Shown piece by piece: positions 35,490 to 47,932 of a DNA stretch of 64,000 nt. The DNA is from Epiperipatus broadwayi (Eukaryota; Onychophora; Udeonychophora; Euonychophora; Peripatidae), in assembly GCA_028023455.1 (NCBI GenBank), contig JAQFVV010012395.1:6384001-6448000 (forward strand), read 5' to 3'. The notes below the pieces were generated by a model that saw nothing but the letters and a program-made list of their open reading frames with translations, was not told the origin of the DNA and searched no databases. Within the stretch, counting starts at the first letter, position 1; every line of letters starts with the position of its first letter. The position numbers and the translations under genes are program-made.

Positions 35490-36358
35490 TATCTATTACA
35501 TTAACAATTATCTAGCCTTGAACTTTATTATCTTTATTAATTAATTTAACTTGTGCTTTATGCAAAAAAGTGAAGCTTGTCTCAATTTTCTTACAAGTTA
35601 TATGGCTAAGCGCTTTCAGAAACCTTGAGTCTCCATAATCATAGCCTACTGTTAACTGAAGTTTAGCTGTGGTTTATGTAAAATTTATGCAAATTTTATA
35701 ACGACCATTTTCTGGAGATTGCAAAGCACAATTCCTTCCGGTTTATTGCACAATTGTTCTTTGCAATAAAGCACGCCTCTTTAATTTTTCATTTTATATC
35801 ATTACGTTCAGTGCACAGTACTCTTGCCATAGTGGGTTCGAACACATGGCCTGTTGTTTTTTGGTGCTCGAAGAATATGGATCTGTTTTCATCATTATTT
35901 ATAGATCTCCTGTACAAATAATGATGTTGAGATGTTCTTGTTGTAATGTTGGCATGGGTCTCCCCATAATATGCCACTCTACATCCATTGGTTGGGCATG
36001 AAATTTTATAAACTGCTTGGGCTATTGGATCAGAAGGTATTTTGTCTTTGCTACTATTTACTAATCAAAGGTGAAGTAGAAAACTAGTATTTTATATCTT
36101 TATTAATATAAATTGGAGTGCAATTTGAACATTATAATTGATTATTTGTTAGTCAGCTTTCAGAACAGATTATGTTTAACTGTTTAATGAAATTTATTTA
36201 AACTTCATTGAATTAATAATTTTATTTTGTATAGTGCAATATTTAGTGTCTATATAAACATATTAGATCATAGATAAAAGTGGATTTCCTTCTTATTATT
36301 ATTTAAAGATGGTTGTCTTGACAACAGATTGAGATTGTTGATTGTTATTGATATTGTT
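35490..36358 (-). mobile_element. Penelope-like element, GIY-YIG fragment with 19-bp TSD
   Basis: An 869-bp insertion flanked by a perfect 19-bp direct repeat TTTAAGTGTTGACTGCTTT (35471-35489 and 36359-36377). On the minus strand 35977-35789 encodes a GIY-YIG domain part (MAYYGETHANITTRTSQHH, then FFEHQKTTGHVFEP) equivalent to that of the 47.9-kb element; the upstream Gly-Cys half is disturbed. The structured 3' motif is at 35604-35646. It inserted directly beside the RTE copy, so the duplication starts three bases after the end of the RTE duplication. Confidence 0.82.
35604..35646 (-). ncRNA. PLE 3' structured motif, copy b
   Basis: Minus strand order: GGCU, AUGAUUAU, hairpin GGAGAC/GUUUCU with a 5-nt loop, GAAAGCGCUU, AGCC. 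GGCU pairs with AGCC; the 47.8 and 49.5 kb copies have CGCU and AGCG, a compensatory C-G to G-C change. Confidence 0.65.
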
Positions 36359-36377
36359 TTTAAGTGTTGACTGCTTT

Positions 36378-36990
36378 CATGTCGTTTTATATATGAATGT
36401 ATATATACTTGCACACACACACAAGATTTATAAATAAAAGAAAATTATTTATTTAAAATTTCTCATTATAATGTAAATATTTATAAATAACAGTAATTAT
36501 AATGTAAATATACTATAAATAACCCTTTATATTTATAGAAATACTTTTTTAGTAAATAAAACCTATATTCTGTATAAGTAAAAGCAATAATAATATAATC
36601 ATAAATTGTAATAAATATAAATACATTCTATTGTTTACATTCTGGTAAAAAAGCAAAATTTTTAACTTATTTACATCTTTTAGGAATAGATTCTTATAAT
36701 GAAAATCTTAGAAAATTATTACAAAAGCAACGATAAACCTTTTGTAATATTTTAGATAAAAAAAATCATCTTTCTCTGAATAAGAATATACATAATTCAG
36801 CAAAGAGTGTTTGATCATATGCGTAATTCAACAAACAGTGTTTAATCAGCAAATAGCTGATCTTTCACCAAATCAATAACAATGGTCATCGTCTGTCACC
36901 ATACAGAATATTTGTTACCCAAATGAACATTCAAATGACTTATTTTATAATTGTGATTATATATTTAAATTGTCTTTACTTATTTTTCAG
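36378..36990. other. Intronic AT-rich sequence
   Basis: No feature recognised apart from short CA repeats near 36410 and an ordinary pyrimidine tract ending in the acceptor TTTTTCAG before the next exon. Confidence 0.4.
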
Positions 36991-37189
36991 TTGCAGACAG
37001 CATTTTGTGGAAAGTACAGTATGGTGATATGAAAATTTGGGCTGTGGTCTTAATTACCCTAAGTGGGTCATTTATTTTGTTACCAGAAGATTGGTATGAA
37101 CATTTTTTAAAATTAATAAGGTGGCAAAAAGAAACACCAGTGCAACGGCAAGAAAATCCTCGTTCTCTTCTAAGGGGATCAAATGCTGG
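36991..37189 (+). CDS. SLC35F3/F4-like: SLC35F3/F4-like transporter, internal exon
   Basis: A 199-nt exon between TATTTTTCAG and a CTGG/GTAAGT donor. It completes the Val codon begun in the preceding exon and reads ADSILWKVQYGDMKIW, a hydrophobic helix (AVVLITLSGSFILLP), EDWYEHFLKLIRW and a hydrophilic tail rich in Gln, Glu and Arg. The Leu-Pro-(Glu/Asp)-(Asp/Asn)-Trp after the last helix is a hallmark of the SLC35F3/F4 C-terminus, placing the rest in the cytosolic tail. The exon ends in phase 2. Confidence 0.9.
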
Positions 37190-37605
37190 GTAAGTCCCTG
37201 TTTGTCTTCATTGTTTTATTCCACTGCTTATTTATTTATTTATTAACCATTCAAATAATATGAGAGCCTGTAATATTTTTATCAAGAAATATCAATTCTT
37301 TGACTTACCAATTAATTTGTTTAATTATTCAGCACACTTTAATAATCTGCTTTTCACACCATTGTCTGTACTTTAATGTAATGTAACTTGTCTCTATTAA
37401 ATCATCATAATTGTGTAAATAGGCATTCAATGAATGCTCTCTAGTTAATACCTGTGTTGAATGTATTTGTAAAAAGTGAATATTGAATGAATATGGTCTA
37501 ATTTAAATAAAACTGTAATTCATCATTTAATAGCTTAAAGTAAAAAAACAACAAACCAAATAATGTTTTATTGACAGAGATCCATTTTTTGCTTTTAATT
37601 TGTAG

Positions 37606-37654
37606 GTATGCGATTATTAAAAAGGAAAAAAAAACATTTGTCACCTTTGCTTAA
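37606..37654 (+). CDS. SLC35F3/F4-like: SLC35F3/F4-like transporter, terminal coding exon
   Basis: After a pyrimidine tract ending ATTTGTAG, one base completes the Gly codon of the previous exon. Fifteen codons (YAIIKKEKKTFVTFA) then reach TAA at 37652-37654. The phase fit and good acceptor support it. The tail is short and basic and is not conserved in the family, so an alternative last exon cannot be excluded. The total encoded here is about 175 residues. Confidence 0.65.
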
Positions 37655-37870
37655 GGTTTTAAAATTGATGATATATACTTGTTTAAGTCATAGACTATGG
37701 CAAAATAATCCTGAACATGGCAATATTCAGACAGTCATCTCGCATAAAATTAAACTGCTGATGATGATCTCAGTGCTCTTTGATAAAACTTTTTGGAATT
37801 AGGAAACCTGCTTTTCAGAAGAATACACGTTATACATTTTTATGTGAATAAATTATGTTATTTATCTACA
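37655..37870 (+). terminator. Probable 3' UTR and polyadenylation signal
   Basis: Downstream of the TAA there is an AATAAA hexamer at 37847-37852 followed by T-rich sequence, giving a 3' UTR of about 210 bp. Assigned by position only. Confidence 0.45.
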
Positions 37871-40800
37871 TCTCACAAAATCTTTCCATTTTGTTATAAT
37901 TTGGATTAATACATTTGTTATTCTAGAATAGTGATGGCTAATTTAAAATTTGTCACTTTCTGAAATTTATGGAAATTGGAAAATAAATGTTACCGAGTGC
38001 CATAATATGTGAATGGAGTATCAAAAATAATCAATTATAAACTGCTCTCATGGCATATTAAAAATTCAAATAAAGCTACTGCTTGGAGGACTCAAAGACT
38101 AAAGGTCCAAGATGGAAGCTTACCTACTCACTTCTGGTGCCCAAATATATGATCTCTTGGATTAACCATTTGCTTATTTATATTTTTAAAGCAAATTATT
38201 TCTGAAATCGGTTATTTTTTATAATATTTCAAAATATAGTAATAATAACCAAAAGTGACTACTTTTTGATTTGTATCAACTGACTTTTTCACAAGGGTTC
38301 AAATATTCAAATTATTTGATTTTCAAAATCATCTTTGATCTCAACTAATGCAAATATATTAGTATCCTTCTGTGCGTATTTGTTTTTAGCTTGAAACTTG
38401 TTTTAAAATACTTTCAATTTGCTATCTTTTACATTTGTACTTACCAATGCTTTTTCTATATTTCTTAATTTAGAGTATTTAAAAGTGGACTTAAATCTAA
38501 TTGAACGGTTAATTTATAAATGCCTTTTTTATTTTACAAACAATCAACAGATCTTTGTGGTGACAACATAAGCTTAGCCATCAGCTTTGAAAAATAAAAT
38601 ACTCAAATGATTGTTTGCTTGGGAGTTCATATAAAAATTTATATAAAGTTTAAGCATTGGAAGTAAGAAAATTATACTATAATTTATAAACCATCAGTTA
38701 TAGAATGCATTGAACCATGCAAATCACTGTCATTGTTGTACATAGAATTAGGTCTTGCAATAACATCTTAAATTAACATTTATTTAAATTTTATGTCATA
38801 TCTGCAACATTTATTATTTTTATTCTATTTTATAGAATAAAATATGGCAGATAGAGTCTAGGTCAAATAAGTTGATATTATATTAATAAAGTCTCATTTC
38901 TATATTGCTGATCTGATTTGATTACATTGATATGTTGTTCCTATCATAGTAAGATAATTATCCGTTGTTACTGGAAACACATATTTAGACTCCTAAAAGC
39001 TAGTTTAACACTATATCTCTATTTGTTGTTATTTCTTTTGAGTTTCCCAATTTTAATATTTTTTCTCTCATATTCTTTCAGGAGCAACTCTCTTCTTTTT
39101 ATCCCAGAGTCACCTATTGTAACTTTGAGTAATCAGCAGACATTATATCTATATTATAACTATGTCTTTGTTATGATGAAGGCCAGATTCAGAGGAATGT
39201 AGGGTATAGTAGCACTCCCATAACTTTCTCTATATGGCTCTAGTGAAGAGAACTCCACTAAAAGATATATTAAGTATAACCAGAGAAAGTTATGTGATTT
39301 TTTTTTTTGGACTTTTCTATACACTCAAAGCAGAACTGCTGCAGTAACTCTCATTTATATATATATAAAAAAAATCAAGTCAGATGTCACATGACCTAAT
39401 TTAATAAGCTTGTACTTACAAATGTTATATTTTGCGAGCTCTATATATAACTCTCATTTATATTTAATTAAAAATATATTTTAAAAATCATTTTAAATTG
39501 ATTATCAATCTATCAGAAGAATTTTTAACATACTTTTGTTTTGCTATATTTTGGTTTGTGAATTTTAGTAGATTTTTATGAACTTTTCATGTCTGAATAT
39601 TTTATTTTACTTCCAATTTTATTTAGCATTTGTAACTTATGCCATATATATATATTATATAAAATCCTTATTTTCTCTGTTGTCTGAGTGGTCAATATAT
39701 GAATGTTTGTCTGATGACATGTGTCAAATTCACAATCACTACATTTATGCGAAGGAAGTAATTCCACCATTAAATAAAAAATGTTGGGAAAAAAATTAGT
39801 ACAAGTGCTTTTAACTAGAGAGATCTAATATATATATTGCAGTAAATATTCCCAGCCATCTGCAGAAACAGCCACAAATGCTGATTCGTAATTTAGCTTT
39901 AAGACACTCTGTGCTTTCATGGTCTATCAATTCCATAATATAGTTCAGATAAATGACTTACTTAAAATGTTTAGTAAAAAAATATATTTATATCAAATCT
40001 TAAAAAAAAAACTTAAAGCAACTAATTAAAAAAATATTACAAATATTATATTTAATCATAAAATATTACATAAATGACCGGTGTTTTTGTATTCTGACAT
40101 TAATAAATGGTAACTATTAATAAAGCTAAAAAAACCTACTACGATTAGACATGACGCTATCAAAAAAAAATAATTTTTTTATTCAGAGGGCGCTCCAGTA
40201 AATATATATATTTGCACCATCAAATATAACAGGTATATTTAAAAGTGTAAATTTTAAATTTTCAGAAATTTATTTATATAATATTAAAATGTTTTGTTTA
40301 ATTTACATTAAATCTTTAAAAAAAATTTATTAACACAACCAATTAAAAAAAACTATGGGCATTTACAAGGCTGGGTGCATCTGGTATATATATTTATAAA
40401 TTATATTATAGTGTGTACCCTCAGTGGTGATAGTAGGAAATATTAATGATCTATGAAAAAATAATTGTTAAAAAATAAAATGACATATTTATTATTGAAT
40501 TTATGGCAAAAGATATATTAAATCAATGCATGAAAATAATTTATTTAGCAAAGAAATAATATATATTATTGAATTTGTTGTAAGGGTTACATTAAATAAA
40601 AGCACGAACATAATTCTTTTAGCAAAATAAAATGAATAGATCTTGTTTCATATTTTACCTTGCCACTTGATGATGAGAAATTAAATGAAAGCATGAAAAT
40701 AAATTGTTTTAAAAAGTACAGTAATATAACAAATAATCTATATGAAAGTAATTGATGGCACTAATTGTGTTAATGAGACAATTTGTAAGTAATGAAATTC

Positions 40801-41009
40801 CCAAAAGTAATCCATTTATGGCCATAACTGTATTAAGGAAAATCAGAAAAATATAATTTATATTTCAGTAAGCATAAGGTAATACACAGTAATAAATGTT
40901 AAATAAGTCATTTATAAGAAATAAAATACAGATATCAGGCTAAATCCAAATTCATAAGAAATTTACCCCCCCAATACATTTACAATGAATGTCAAGTGAC
41001 AAAGAGAAT
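37871..41009. other. Non-coding stretch downstream of the transporter gene
   Basis: No gene recognised. A small inverted pair flanks 39220-39295 (CATAACTTTCTCTATA and AGAGAAAGTTATG). The rest is AT-rich with short TA runs. Confidence 0.4.
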
Positions 41010-43440
41010 ATGATCAAATATTTGTGATGCGATGCACTATGACTTCTCCTTTCTCAGAGTCAGCAATCTCTCAGGCACTATGCCCAGAGAAACCTGTTAG
41101 CCAGCTTACCTCCCATTTCATTCCCCACCCTAAAGTTTTTCCCATATTCTTCTCTATCCTGCTTCATTCCATTTCCATAACATTATCTTTGTCCACTCTA
41201 TGGTCTTTATATCTAAACCCCCTTATCTTTATCCAAACCCAGCATAAAACCAAGAACCCATTTTCTGTATAATCACTTTGTTTATATTTATTCTACAGCA
41301 ACATCATTATTTGCACCTTTTCTACTTGTAAGCATTTACATTCAATTAACTGATGCTTAATATTTTCTATGCCTTTCTTACATAACTTGCAGATTAAATC
41401 ACCCACATTTTTCCATTTATGTGTATATTCCCTTGTTGCTAAAGATCCTGTTCAAGCTTCAAACAGTAAACTATTTTCCTTGCTATCATCATAAATTAAC
41501 TCACACCCAATATTCCATTACTTCTATATATATTTAAACTCTTTTTACTCCCCATATTAGTTCTCCATCTCTCCAACTTCCTATTCTTTATTAATGCATC
41601 TATTTTTTTATTCTATTCCTTGCCACTATAACACTCAACAATTCTCATAACACAACCATCCCACCTTTTGTATAAGTATACTGACATAAATTCTTTATCC
41701 AAATCTTCTGCATATCATACTATCTTTTTCACCCATCTTGTTGCCTGTCTTTTACTCATAACCCAATTAAATGCTATTTTGGCTATTCTTTTATTATCCA
41801 TAAATTGTAATCTACTGATCATGTTCATTTTGTTTTTTGCATCTCTCATATAAAAACTTGACCATCCCATTTGTCCTTGAATTGCCTCCTTTGCTATCAA
41901 CACATCTGCATCTAATGCATGTCTTCCTACTTCTCTTTATACTTTTTCTAAGTAATCTAATACCCCTTTACAAACACATAATGCATTGTTACCATATGTT
42001 AACCCTGCTTCTGGCACTCCCTTTCATACAATTTTACTTATATCATATTTATTATATGAAAACACTATTAATTTCTTTATCAGTCCATTTTTTTTGCTTC
42101 ATTTATCAATTTTTTCTTCCACTCGTCTAAGCAATTTCTCTGATTACATAAAGACAATTTCCAAATAGTTATACATATTCACCACATTTATAAAAATGCA
42201 ACAGCAACAATTATATTACATAAGGAAGGGTGTAAGACAGGGTGACTCCATATCTCCAAAACTTTTTACAGCAGTGCTGCAAGAAGTATTTTGTGGATTA
42301 AAATGGGAAGCTAAAGAAATGAAAGTAAATGGAGATTATTTAAGTCATTTAGATTTTGCAGATTGTTGTAGTTGTTTTTGCAAATAATGCTTTAGAGCTG
42401 CAGGAAATGTTGCAGGAGTTATCAGATGAAAGTAGGAAAGTAGAACTAAAGATAAATGTTAAAAAGACTAAAGTAATGTTTAATGGATTTTCTCAAAATA
42501 TGAAAATAAAGATTGATTATGATGAGTTAGAAGAAGTTAATAGTAACAAATACCTTGATTAGATTATTAATACAGATGGAAACATAGTGGATGAAATTAA
42601 TCATAGAATTAAACTTGGTTGGAGTGCTTTTGGTAGAAATAACTTGATACTAAAAGGAAATATACCTATGTGTTTGAAAAGAAAGATTTTTAATAAACAT
42701 GTTTTACCAGTTCTTACTTATGGATCTGAGACTTGGACACGTAATAGAATAGCAATACAGAGATTCCAGACCATTCAAAGAAGTATGGAGAGATGCATGT
42801 TGGGAGTAATAAGAAGAGATTGAAAATGCAATATATGGGTAAGAGAACAAACAGGTGTTACTGACCTCATTAAAAAAATTAAAAGACTGAGGTGGAGTTG
42901 GGCTGGACATATTGCTAGAAGAGATGATAATAGATGGACAATTGAAATCTTAAACTGGCTTCCAAGAGATTGTAAAAGATCCAGAAAGAGACCACATGTG
43001 AAATGGATGGATGAAATAAGAAAGTGTGCAGGGGTGATGTGGAGAAGAGAAGCTAAAGATTGGAGTGGATTGATAATGGTTGATGATGATGATTCACCAT
43101 CTTTAACTTTATATCTGCTAATAAAAATTCTTTTTCTTCTCTTTCCCCAGTATTAATCATCATTACTTTTGGTTTTTCTTCACTAAATTTAATCCCCATT
43201 TCTTTACCTATCCTCATGCATGTCTTCAGCATAACTTCCCTATTTTCTGTGCACAAGAAATCATCCACAAATAAGACCTAATAATGTATATACTCCCTTG
43301 CCACCTATTAATGGTATCTCTACTCCTTTTCCTAGTCTTTCTATTGCTCTTTCCACTTCTCTCAAATACAACAAAAACAAAATAGGTGACATAGGACATA
43401 TTTGCCTTAGTTCCACCCCATTTTTAACTTTAACTTAACT
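41010..43440 (-). mobile_element. LINE-B minus-strand copy, split by an RTE insertion
   Basis: The largest LINE-B copy. The upstream part (43440-43092) encodes reverse transcriptase: NGVELRQICPMSPI (motif B), LYLREVERAIERLGKG, and FVDDFL (motif C) after a frame change, then MGIKFSEEKPKVMMIN. The downstream part (42184-41010) encodes the same C-terminal block as the 9.3-kb copy (LTYGNNALC, LEKV, AIQGQMGW, WRTNMGSKKSLN) and the 3' UTR with CCCAGAGAAACC and GGAGAAGTC in antisense. Between them lies an RTE copy at 42185-43091. Deleting that insert and one target repeat restores LINE-B colinearity (ADIKLKMV joined to NMYNYLE). Stops in the last third show decay. Confidence 0.88.
42185..43091 (+). 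mobile_element. RTE-like LINE nested in LINE-B
   Basis: A 5'-truncated RTE copy in the opposite orientation to its host LINE-B. It is flanked by ATTCACCA (42177-42184 and 43092-43099) and ends in (GAT)n. It starts near KNATATI (AAAAATGCAACAGCAACAAT), has a deletion of about 26 bp before KGVRQGD, keeps motif B (GVRQGDSISPK), but carries a 1-nt insertion inside FADD near 42361-42366. It has stops at YLD-TAG (42560) and after RRD (about 42822), then continues through LKWSW-like and RPHVKWMDEI to the tail. Confidence 0.9.
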
Positions 43441-44040
43441 TTTGGAACAAATTACCCACATCAGCACAGCAAAGCAATCACTGCCACCTAGTGTGAAAAT
43501 ATGAAACTTGCAGCTTTAATTTTTTCCTAAATAGATTGCTTTTTAGTATTGCATTACTCATGAATTGATTTCATTTCATACACTTACAGCTGTCAATTAT
43601 TTTCTTATAGATTACTTTTTGTATTATTATCTTTGGTTAATGTTTTATTTAAGACAGTTCTTATCATATATGGATTATATTTTGGAATTTTATTTTTTAT
43701 GGATTGCCATCAGTTAACACCCTTATTCCATCAATTATTTTTTATACAGATTTACTTTTTGTATTTCTTATGTCTGCTAAAATGTAATTTATTTTCATTT
43801 AGCATATCATCATCAATTAGTTTCAATGTAAAATATGAAACAAGACCTATTTAGTTTGTATTTCTGTGGTTGCTAAATTAATTTTTTAATGTTTTATTTA
43901 AAATATTTTTGCCCTAAATTTAATAATAAATACATATATTTTATTTTTTATCGATTAGTTTTTTCAATGATGTTTGGCATCTTTTATGCAACAATGATAT
44001 GATGGATAGTCTCACGCTATAAATAGCATTAAAAAATCTT
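43441..44040. other. Non-coding stretch
   Basis: No gene recognised. The open frame at 43633-43854 is a low-complexity hydrophobic run without splice or family support. Confidence 0.35.
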
Positions 44041-44044
44041 ACTC

Positions 44045-44165
44045 TTCATAGTTTAGTGTAGAGGCTGAGTATCCGACGCTTGGATTGATTTCGGTTCTGA
44101 CATTTCCAGTACTTAAACTTTTTATGAACTCCTGAGCTATAAAGCCATTTAATTATTATTAATGG
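44045..44165 (+). repeat. Possible tRNA-like SINE
   Basis: Shares A-box-like and B-box-like blocks with 13550-13610. The downstream part (CAGTACTTAAACTTTTTATG, CTGAGCTATAAAGCC) resembles 7970-8015 (CCAGTGCTTAAACTTATGAA). These links suggest a dispersed family with a tRNA-like head. The right end at the A-run is approximate. Confidence 0.4.
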
Positions 44166-45204
44166 TTTTTATCAAAAAAAAAAAACTTAAAATAAGTCAT
44201 TTAATTTATGTATTTTATATGATGAAAAAGAGAATATTGCTATTAAAATAATTTGTGATAAGTTTTAAAATGGCAGTTTATTGCTAAATACTCACAACAT
44301 AGTAGACTAATACATGCATAGAGATCTCTTCGATAATTTTGAAAACCTCATATCTTGGTAGCGTTTTTTAAAGTTGCTAATCTGATCCTGAATACTATGT
44401 GAACAATTAAGAGATTAAATACATTATCCAGGAAGGGTGTATAATTGAGTCTCTCAACATACTGTATAATAGATTATTAAATGAATCTTTTTTTTTTTTT
44501 TAGTTATCACAGACTTTCTACAAATTTTTGTATAAACTGAATTGAATATCATTGAAGGAATGCAGTTAATGATGATTTTCTTCCTTCCTTCACAGGCATT
44601 ATATATATAAAAAATAACATAGTATTACTAAGATTTCTGAAGATGGCGCTACTGTCTACAATGCTGAAAATTGCAACTAAAATTTGCATTGTGCAATCTT
44701 TATCCAAAGATTTATTTAACATGGATTATTGAACATTATAAATAAAGAATTGCATCCATTTACCAGCATATCATATTGGATTGAGTACAATTGTGTTTAA
44801 CTCAATAATTTTTAATAAATAAAATTTTCCTATATTTTATTTGAAAATCAAACTATGATACAACTACAGATTACACATGATTTTTAGGAACAAATTCTAT
44901 CTACTCTACTCCAGTCCTGCCATCTATTGAGAGCTTAAATAATCAATAGATAAGTGGTGCTACTAATAATATTCATATACAGTGTTACCTACCCATATTG
45001 CAACATTGATTTTTTTTATTTATGGCCCCTGCCAATGAGAAGCTTTGAACCGAATTCACCTTCTATCCAGAAGCCAATTTTTATTCTTTTTTATTAATAA
45101 GATTTGAATTTGAAACATTAAGTTGTTTTTGAATTTCAGACTGGTAGCATGATTGTAAAAAAAGAATGAAAAATGGCTTCTGTATATAAGGCCCATTAGA
45201 CCAG

Positions 45205-45350
45205 TGCATTATACTAGGTCCAAATATAACATCAAAGATTGCAAACCAAAACTTTTCTGGGGATGTGGGTAGAATAACATTGGATATGGGTTTAATTGCA
45301 CTACCATGTAGTATCTATGACTATTTAAGCTAATCTTAGATGGTAACATT
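45205..45350 (+). repeat. Core-less hammerhead-family relative
   Basis: CCAAAACTTTTCTGGGGATG, GGGTAGAATAACATTGG, GGGTTTAATTGCACTACC and TTTAAGCTAATCTTAG follow the order of the 10.8-kb copy. As there, the two stem-I arm sequences are adjacent, with no CUGAUGA or GAAA between them. Confidence 0.5.
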
Positions 45351-46186
45351 ACTTAGAATAGAATTTGCTACATTTTATTTTGTTGATGCATCACATTTTA
45401 CTTATGTAATTTCGACTTGAAATCCTATTTCCGTTTTGCAGAATTCCAAACTTCTGTGAAATGTCTTAAAGGAAAAGATAATGCCGAAAATTGATGATTT
45501 CAGTTATTTCTAATTCTTAAAAAAAAAAACCGCTAATTAGAAATTGATGATATTTTTTCTGATATAAAATCATACTATTAATGCATTAAACAAATCCAAG
45601 ATTTAAATGCAACCGACCTTAAAATCCAATTTAATTACATATATTAAATGGATATACTCTTCAGAATTTTAAAAAGTACTGATTAGCAGTTCCTGTTCAT
45701 TTTAAATTAAGAATTATCTGATTATCCTTTCATTCTAATTCTTTTCACTATTCATTAATAATGTTTCTTCTCTCAACAAACTATTTTTAGTATGCACCAC
45801 TAGATGGAAGTAAAGTCAATATCTGCAAATTTCCATAAATGTTTTCCCTCACAATTCTTAATTTTAGCAGTTCCTGCTATTTGTATCAAAGCCAAATAAT
45901 AAATGGTTAATTAATAGATGTGCCATCACTAATAAGTTTATTGATTTATTGACTAATATTTAAGTAGACTGTAATGAATTTAGACGCTAATTTATATTCT
46001 TTCCTATCACTGAATACACTTTTTATCTTTAATCTCGCTGCAGTTAAATTTCAGATTTATGAAACAATTCTTTTCAAAAATATTTTATTTTATTTTGTTG
46101 TTAAATATTTTTTATTGATTCCTAAATTATGAAGTCTCCTAGTATCATTTAAACTTCCTACAGTTCGCTCGTTTCTCCACACACAC
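45351..46186. other. AT-rich stretch, nothing recognised
   Basis: No supported gene or repeat. Confidence 0.35.
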
Positions 46187-46196
46187 ACACAAAAGT

Positions 46197-46296
46197 GTTT
46201 TTTTTTTCCTCGTGTCAAAGCATCGGCTGGGAAGCGAACCCGGGACAACTGCTTGTAAGGCAGCTGTGCTGACCACTCGACCACCAACGCTTGACA
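46197..46296 (-). mobile_element. tRNA-Val-like SINE, copy 2
   Basis: A 100-bp insertion with a perfect 10-bp target duplication ACACAAAAGT (46187-46196 and 46297-46306). The head (46290-46220) folds as a tRNA: a 7-bp acceptor stem (GCGTTGG with CCGATGC, two G-U pairs), an A-box (GGTCGAGTGGTCAGCA), an anticodon stem of 5 bp around CTTACAA (anticodon UAC, Val) and a T-arm with TTCG. The D-stem is imperfect. The head is followed by TTTGACACGAGG, an A-run and CAC rather than a pol III T-run terminator, so this is a SINE of tRNA-Val descent. Confidence 0.88.
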
Positions 46297-46306
46297 ACAC
46301 AAAAGT

Positions 46307-47740
46307 TTTACGCTTCATACACGTGTATGCAAATACATATATATGGTTATATTTGTTTTATTTTTGTTATCAAGTTTTGTTGCTGGTATTCAAATTATCT
46401 CGAAAAAATATGTGATTGCTACATGTACTTAGACATTTGAAAGATACTTAAAACCGGTTTTTATAACTGAAGAGAGTTCTATGAGGTTCTTTCCTTATGT
46501 AAGAACATAATTATCTACTACTGTCCTCTGTCAGATTATTAATATGCATTTAATATCAAAATGTTTATTCAGAAATTACATCAGTTACACAAATCAGCCA
46601 TGGTTTATTTCAAAGTACATTTGATTCAAATCCTTGGTATGGATACTGAAATTTGCAATAATAGTAAACTTATGCATTCTTAACACATACAGCGATTCCA
46701 TGTTGAAAACTTTTATAACACATTTTTATAGCTATGTTTATATACTGTATATACATTAAAAAATTAAATGCAAAATATTAATTTTTTTATATTAAATTTC
46801 ATATTTTTAACTTTTTATTATTACTTTTGTGAATCCTGTACAACTAGAATCATGGATATGGAGATTGTGGATATTGAGAAATAGTAACAAGTATAAGTGG
46901 CAGATAAACATATTTTGAATGATCTAAATGCAGACAGTGCTACTTGGCATGTACAAAGTTTTTCTTAACAGAAAACTAACATTAACATCAATATATTATA
47001 ATGGTCGGGGTATATGTACCCTTACCCTATCTGCTGTACAGGATGCCAGTAGGCTATTTGAAACTAGAAAATTTATAATATAGACAGATGCTTCTAGTTA
47101 AAGATCCCACTTTTATAAACTGTTAGCCCTGAACACTAGCTCAAGGAGTAGTTTGAGATAAATTGTAAAACATTTAGAATGTTGAATATGGATAGGTTAC
47201 ATAGAGTACGCAATTAAAAACTTTTCAAAACCTTTAACCTCACGCTAAAAGTTCGTAGCCAAACCATGCTAGCTTCCGATATATAGATACAACCAATGCA
47301 ATATGAAAATGTTAGCATAAAACCATGCTGACAGGAATGTGCATCTGACAGCCTGATATTATTTGAGGGACATGATCCTCATCCAGTACAGGAATGTGCG
47401 TCTGTCTGGTGAAGGAATCATATATATAAAACATTAATAAGAAATGCTTCATATGGAGCTAGAGCAGTCTTGGCTGACTTATAGTATCTATTCATAGAGC
47501 GAAAAGAGAAATCAGTGGTGGGTAAGTACTCCATGTCCATTGCAATGTGATGGCTACCCCTTTGGGGCCATGCATTCATTTGGGCACTTTGCCCTGTATG
47601 CTAAAATGCTTCACATTACATTGATAAAAACACCCATATATCCCTATACTAGCATTGACTCAACTACGAAACACATAGTCTAAATTTAACCCCAAACTTA
47701 ATGGCTCTATGCAGCCATCTACACCCAACTTTAAATTTAA
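46307..47740. other. Non-coding stretch with a short imperfect repeat
   Basis: No gene recognised. CAGGAATGTGCATCTGACAG (about 47332) recurs as CAGGAATGTGCGTCTGTC (about 47390). Confidence 0.4.
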
Positions 47741-47820
47741 TTAACACATAATATACAAAATTAACAAAGCGTATGCCACACTTGAATGAGAAGCTATAAA
47801 GATACACAGAAATTATTACA

Positions 47821-47861
47821 CGCTAAGCGCTTTCGAGGTCTTTTGCCTCATATTCATAGCG
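47821..47861 (-). ncRNA. PLE 3' structured motif, copy c
   Basis: Minus strand order: CGCU, AUGAAUAU, hairpin GAGG/CCUC with a 7-nt loop, GAAAGCGCUU, AGCG, about 70 nt downstream of the GIY-YIG stop. CGCU pairs with AGCG. Confidence 0.65.
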
Positions 47862-47932
47862 TTACTGTGAGCTGCAGAATGAAAAAATAGGGCAAGGGAA
47901 ACAAAACAGTATGCAAAGCATATGAAAATGAA

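Noticed and set aside
41024-42168. Plus-strand open frames rich in Ser, Leu and Phe
   Set aside because: They are antisense shadows of the LINE-B coding sequence on the minus strand.
46220-46290. A tRNA-Val(UAC) gene on the minus strand
   Set aside because: It folds well, but the D-stem is imperfect, an A-run rather than a T-run follows, a perfect 10-bp duplication flanks it and a second copy exists at 8.4 kb, so it is called a SINE.
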